From: Enterobacter sp. 638
GTDB taxonomy: Bacteria > Pseudomonadota > Gammaproteobacteria > Enterobacterales > Enterobacteriaceae
Direction: 5' to 3'
Assembly: GCF_000016325.1 (NCBI RefSeq)
Contig: NC_009436.1
Span: forward strand, 2,356,001 to 2,420,000
DNA length: 64,000 nucleotides
Below are positions 60,369-64,000 of this stretch, in pieces. Position 1 is the first letter of the stretch. Each line of letters begins with the position of its first letter. The position numbers and the translations under genes were made by a program. Under the pieces are notes generated by a model. The model made no database searches and was not told the DNA's origin. It saw nothing but the letters and a program-made list of their open reading frames with translations.

Positions 60369-63300
60369 TTATTGTCGGCCTCCTTTTGTCGCATTCCAGA
60401 TATCGCCACCAGGACTGATATCTCGCATGAGATTCTGCTTGTAGCGCTGATCCACAAATCGGCCGATTTCGGCGCCAAACTGTTCAAGGCCTGATGAGGT
60501 TTTTGTTGATGTGTTCCCGTTGCCATCGATGGTGATATAAACCTGTGGGGCAGAGGACGTGCTCTGTCCACTGCCACCACCAACCGAACGGACACCAAGT
60601 GAGCCATCAGGCGCGCGAGTAAGGGGCATGATGGCTTCTGGCCCAGCTTCGCCCATAATTCCGGCTCCGCCTTTTGCGAATGCAAACATTGTCGGATTTC
60701 TGACGATCCCATTACTAAAAGCGCTCAGGGATGGCGAGTCGTAAACCCCACCCTTTGCGTTAAATTGGAAATTGGAACCATAGTTAGACACCGCTGTACC
60801 TGAACTCGCTGCGACTCCAGCGCCACCGCCGCCGAAATAACCGGCAACACCGCCAACCAGAGAGCCAATAATTCCAGAACTTGAAGATCCGCCCCCCATC
60901 GCACTTGCAATCGCCATCTGCAGAGCTACTTTTTCTATAATCTGCAGAACAGATATACCCCATGATTTCCAGCTGACTTTATTACCCTCGAGCATTGATG
61001 TTATGTTGTTGAATGCACTGTCCATTGTGCTTTTCACTCCATCAGATACTGTTCCAGATACATCGCTGATTTCATCAAACCAGTTTGCATACCCGCGCGA
61101 AACGCCAGACATCCAGTCGGCTTCTGCTTCTGAAATCGCTTTGTATTTTTTATCGAGAGCATCAAGCGCTGCCGCACGCTGTGCTACAGCTTCAGTGCCG
61201 CCATTTGTTTTCGAGAACACACGATCGATCTGTTGCGTCTCATCAAACCGACTACGCTGGCGATCACTCATCCCTGTGGTTTCGGTAGTCAGCGTCGCAT
61301 CGTCCCTGAACTTTTTAGCCGCTTCAGTTAAATCCTTCAGTGCGTCAGCCTGTTCGCGCTGTTTACGCACGTTCTCATCCGCTTTCTGGTTCCACTTAGC
61401 CAGTTCTGCTGATGATGCCTGGATGGCCTTACGTTGCTCGTCGGTCCATTTAGTTCCGGCCTGATGTGAGGCGGCATAAAGCTCAGAAGCTTTTTCTCCT
61501 TCCGTTGCCCGAACGCGCTGCACGTCAATGGCCACAGTGAGATCAGCCATTTTTCGGGAATACTGTTCGGCGGTACTGGCCGCTTCACGTTCGGCTTTAC
61601 TCTGTGCTTTCGAGGCGGAGGTTGAATTCTTTTTGGCCTCGGCAGCAGCCGCATCTTTTTGGGCTGCCTGGTCCTTGTTGTAGATGTACTGGGTGTAAAG
61701 TGCCCCGGAAAGTTTAAGGTCTTCTGCTTCATATACATGCTGCTGATGCAGTTTTTCCATTCCGCTAAGGCTGGCCATCTCGTTATCGCGGCGTGATCTT
61801 TCCAGTGCTGTTTGCTGCTGAGGCGTGGCGTTCGCTAACGATACAACGGGACCGGAATACTGAGGTGGTTTTGCCCCAGAAGTAGCCGACATTGATCGGT
61901 TAAGAAGGTCATAGGCACCTTTAAGTATTGAGACAGCACCAGCCTGTTCAATAGCTTTTTGCGTTGCCAAATCGCTGGCATCGTTAACCAGTTTCTGTGT
62001 TTGACCTACCTTCGACGAAACCTGCTCACGCTGATATTCCAGTTGATTCAGTTTATCCGTGAGTTCGATGTTTTTGGCTGTAATGTCAGCCTGATCCATG
62101 AAGGTGTTTATCAGGGTAAGCGTGGGATTTCGGTTGTAGTCCTGCTGGATCTGATTTACAGCCTTGAGGCTATCTTTAACTTTCGCAATCTGAGAATCGA
62201 GATCGGCAAGGTCCTGCTTTTGAGCCTGTAATGAAGTACGGGCATCAGCAGCGGTTGAGCGCAAGCCCAGCACCGACATCTGCTGAAGTTTCGTATTAAT
62301 TTCATCGAGATTGTTAGCAAAACCTACCGCTTCACGATGCACCTGCTGTGTATGCTGATACAAACCATACATTGCCGCACCAGCGCCAATGATAACCCCC
62401 GACCAACCTCCAAGAATGCCGAGAACACCGCTACCTAACCGGGACATGACAGAAGCCGTGCTGGTTAGGTTACTTACTGCTGACGCTCTGCCAGCAAGAG
62501 CATTGTTAAGCGATGCCTGGGTGGCTGCCAAAGTTCTCTCGGCGGCAATTTGCGCCTCAAGACTGGTTGCCGCTGCGCGTGCCTGTTGAGCCCGATAAAC
62601 AGCCTGTCGACCAGCTGCAACGCTGACCAGAGCACCGCGAACCTGTGCCTGTGCAAGCGCTACCTCTGCTGCCGTATTGGCGAGTACAGCACGCGTTGAC
62701 TGCCCAATACTTCCAACCATATTGCCGAAATAACGAGCCAGACCAACGCCTACAAGTAAGCCAGCAGTATTGGCCACATCATCGATATTATTGGCTAGTC
62801 CATCCAGTACACCGGAAAGTGTGGATGAGGCACCAACGGCATCATTCGCCCCGCCCACCCATGCAAGAAATGAGTTTTGCACTTTTTGTGCAGAACCGCT
62901 GATGGATGCTGGCAGGGTATCGAACTCCTTGCGCAGTATCTCGACGTTGGTCAGAAGTGGGACGATTTTATTCGTTGTCAGCTCGCCATTATTAGCCATG
63001 GCGCGTAAGCCGCCAACGGTTGTTCCCAAACCATCTGCCAGCAGTTTTGCAAGGCGTCCGCCATTTTCCATAATGGCGTTAAATTCTTCCCCACGCAGAA
63101 CGCCGGAACCTAGCGCCTGACTCAACTGAGTGATAACCGAACTTGCTTCTTCCGTACTTGCCCCAGATAGCTTTAGGGATGTCGCAACTGTTTCCGTCAC
63201 TTTAGCAACGTCTGCAGAAGCGTAACCAGCTTCACGGAGAGACTGGGCAATTCGACTGTAAAGGTTGCTGTTTGCTTCGAGGGATGTTCCGGTGCGCTGG

Positions 63301-63656
63301 CTAATCTCCATTAGCACACGCTGGGATTGCACGTAATCCTCACTGGAAAAGGACGCCAGGCGAAGACGCCCATTCAACTGGTTCCATGTATCGGCAAACT
63401 GGACAAGCTGATGCGTGGCAAACGCACCAGCCCACGCACCGGCAAGTCCAGCGGCGGAAGATCTGACTGTTGCAAGCTGGGAGTTCAGATCTGACAGTGA
63501 ACGTTGGGTTTCACGCGTGGCCGCTGCAGCTTTCTTCCCGCCCTGTTCCATAGTGCGGTAGTAATCGCTTCCCATACGGGAAGCTCTGGCAATTTCAGCC
63601 TGGAAAGAGGAAGAGTTCGCAGAAATTTTGATGATTAATTCGCGCAGCGTTGCCAT
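60369..63656 (-). CDS. Tail tape measure protein H
   Basis: The product has 1095 residues from MATLRELIIKISANSSSFQA at 63656, with TGGAGCAAAT upstream; 24 upstream codons are rejected because they run over a terminator-like hairpin. Coiled coil spans most of the protein, hydrophobic stretches lie around 330-440, and the lambda-H C-terminal end is present (GIMGEAGPEAIMPLTRAPDG). It sets tail length and helps DNA entry. Confidence 0.93.
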   Translation of the reverse strand: MATLRELIIKISANSSSFQAEIARASRMGSDYYRTMEQGGKKAAAATRETQRSLSDLNSQLATVRSSAAGLAGAWAGAFATHQLVQFADTWNQLNGRLRLASFSSEDYVQSQRVLMEISQRTGTSLEANSNLYSRIAQSLREAGYASADVAKVTETVATSLKLSGASTEEASSVITQLSQALGSGVLRGEEFNAIMENGGRLAKLLADGLGTTVGGLRAMANNGELTTNKIVPLLTNVEILRKEFDTLPASISGSAQKVQNSFLAWVGGANDAVGASSTLSGVLDGLANNIDDVANTAGLLVGVGLARYFGNMVGSIGQSTRAVLANTAAEVALAQAQVRGALVSVAAGRQAVYRAQQARAAATSLEAQIAAERTLAATQASLNNALAGRASAVSNLTSTASVMSRLGSGVLGILGGWSGVIIGAGAAMYGLYQHTQQVHREAVGFANNLDEINTKLQQMSVLGLRSTAADARTSLQAQKQDLADLDSQIAKVKDSLKAVNQIQQDYNRNPTLTLINTFMDQADITAKNIELTDKLNQLEYQREQVSSKVGQTQKLVNDASDLATQKAIEQAGAVSILKGAYDLLNRSMSATSGAKPPQYSGPVVSLANATPQQQTALERSRRDNEMASLSGMEKLHQQHVYEAEDLKLSGALYTQYIYNKDQAAQKDAAAAEAKKNSTSASKAQSKAEREAASTAEQYSRKMADLTVAIDVQRVRATEGEKASELYAASHQAGTKWTDEQRKAIQASSAELAKWNQKADENVRKQREQADALKDLTEAAKKFRDDATLTTETTGMSDRQRSRFDETQQIDRVFSKTNGGTEAVAQRAAALDALDKKYKAISEAEADWMSGVSRGYANWFDEISDVSGTVSDGVKSTMDSAFNNITSMLEGNKVSWKSWGISVLQIIEKVALQMAIASAMGGGSSSSGIIGSLVGGVAGYFGGGGAGVAASSGTAVSNYGSNFQFNAKGGVYDSPSLSAFSNGIVRNPTMFAFAKGGAGIMGEAGPEAIMPLTRAPDGSLGVRSVGGGSGQSTSSAPQVYITIDGNGNTSTKTSSGLEQFGAEIGRFVDQRYKQNLMRDISPGGDIWNATKGGRQ

Positions 63657-63671
63657 ATTTGCTCCATAAAA

Positions 63672-63693
63672 AAACCCAGCCGGGGCTGGGTTT
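63672..63693 (-). terminator. Hairpin with T-run ahead of the tape measure gene
   Basis: The stem AAACCCAGCC (63672-63681) / GGCTGGGTTT (63684-63693) continues into a run of seven T on the minus strand, directly before the H ribosome site. Confidence 0.68.
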
Positions 63694-63736
63694 GTATGTT
63701 TAATCTTTGGCTTAGTACAATGCCACAATATGAGGA

Positions 63737-64000
63737 TTAAATTTTATGCGAAAATGACCTTGCATAGCCCGCAAGAATCCTCATTCGATCATAATTTTGA
63801 GCTTTATTATGCGCAGGAGGCGTGAACACAGCAATCAATGAGTAGCTATTCTCGTCTATCAACCCTCGCGCATAAACTAGGGCTGTGTCTGATGTTCGAT
63901 TCCATTGAATCGTTTTCTGATCTTGCTGAACGCTAGCCTGTGCTTTGAATTTGTCATCGCCCAGAGACAGGTGTATATGCCAAAGGCCAGAATCCTGAAT
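63737..64000 (-). CDS. C-terminal end of a prophage gene of unknown function, partial
   Basis: The minus strand is open from the window edge to TAA at 63737, 87 codons without a start. The translated end includes GLWHIHLSLGDDKFKAQA, then LVYARGLIDENSYSLIAVF, then YARSFSHKI. I do not recognise the family. It lies upstream of H where lambda has G/T, but it does not look like either, so it may be an accessory gene. Confidence 0.55.
   Translation of the reverse strand: MQDSGLWHIHLSLGDDKFKAQASVQQDQKTIQWNRTSDTALVYARGLIDENSYSLIAVFTPPAHNKAQNYDRMRILAGYARSFSHKI

Overview
The window is chromosome of an enteric bacterium in the Enterobacter/Lelliottia/Cronobacter neighbourhood of Enterobacteriaceae, with the end of a lambdoid prophage on its right side. 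The backbone (about 1-44.9 kb) keeps the E. coli order psp - sap - fabI - rnb - pdeR - osmB - pyrF - lapAB - ribA - acnA - cysB - topA - sohB - btuR - rluB - rnm - trp, and the proteins are close to their E. coli counterparts. Two additions separate it from E. coli: an rpfF gene for a diffusible-signal-factor synthase, convergent with pdeR/rpfR, and two tandem IprA/YaiV-like regulators between sapF and fabI. The genus is inference from this gene content.

Region by region. 1-4.1 kb: 3' part of ycjM (glucosylglycerate phosphorylase), then the phage-shock operon pspABCD behind a sigma-54 promoter, with divergent pspF; pspE is missing. 4.2-9.5 kb: sapABCDF transporter. 9.7-11.1 kb: two IprA-like regulators. 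11.3-15.3 kb: fabI, yciW, rnb. 15.6-18.5 kb: RpfR-type c-di-GMP enzyme and RpfF synthase, overlapping tail to tail by 4 bp, a complete signal-production and signal-sensing pair. 18.7-24.7 kb: yciZ, yciT, osmB, yciH-pyrF, lapB-lapA, pgpB, ribA. 24.7-38.1 kb: acnA, the small-protein cluster ymiC/yciX/ymiA, cysB, topA, yciN, sohB, yciK-btuR, rluB, yciO-rnm. 38.1-44.9 kb: the trp operon with operator, leader peptide and attenuator.

Beyond trpA the backbone stops and prophage DNA begins. Nearest the junction lie accessory genes: a broken SRAP (YedK-like) gene with a 12-C tract, a SEC-C zinc-motif protein of unknown function, and umuC-umuD under a LexA box. Next is a LexA-box-preceded gene for a 427-residue pore-forming colicin with a TonB-box-like N-terminus, followed by its convergent colicin-A-type immunity gene. 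The lambda-type tail module then runs on the minus strand to the window edge: tape measure H, M, L, K, a lipoprotein gene, I, J, two small N15-like proteins, a Cor-like exclusion protein and an S74-chaperone tail fibre. Integrase, repressor, lysis and head genes would lie beyond 64 kb.

The main biological story is in the prophage end. DNA damage should induce error-prone polymerase V, probably the SEC-C gene, and the colicin at the same time as the prophage. No colicin lysis gene is visible, so phage lysis could release the bacteriocin, while Cor and the immunity protein would protect the lysogen. The second story is the RpfF/RpfR quorum-sensing pair in the backbone.
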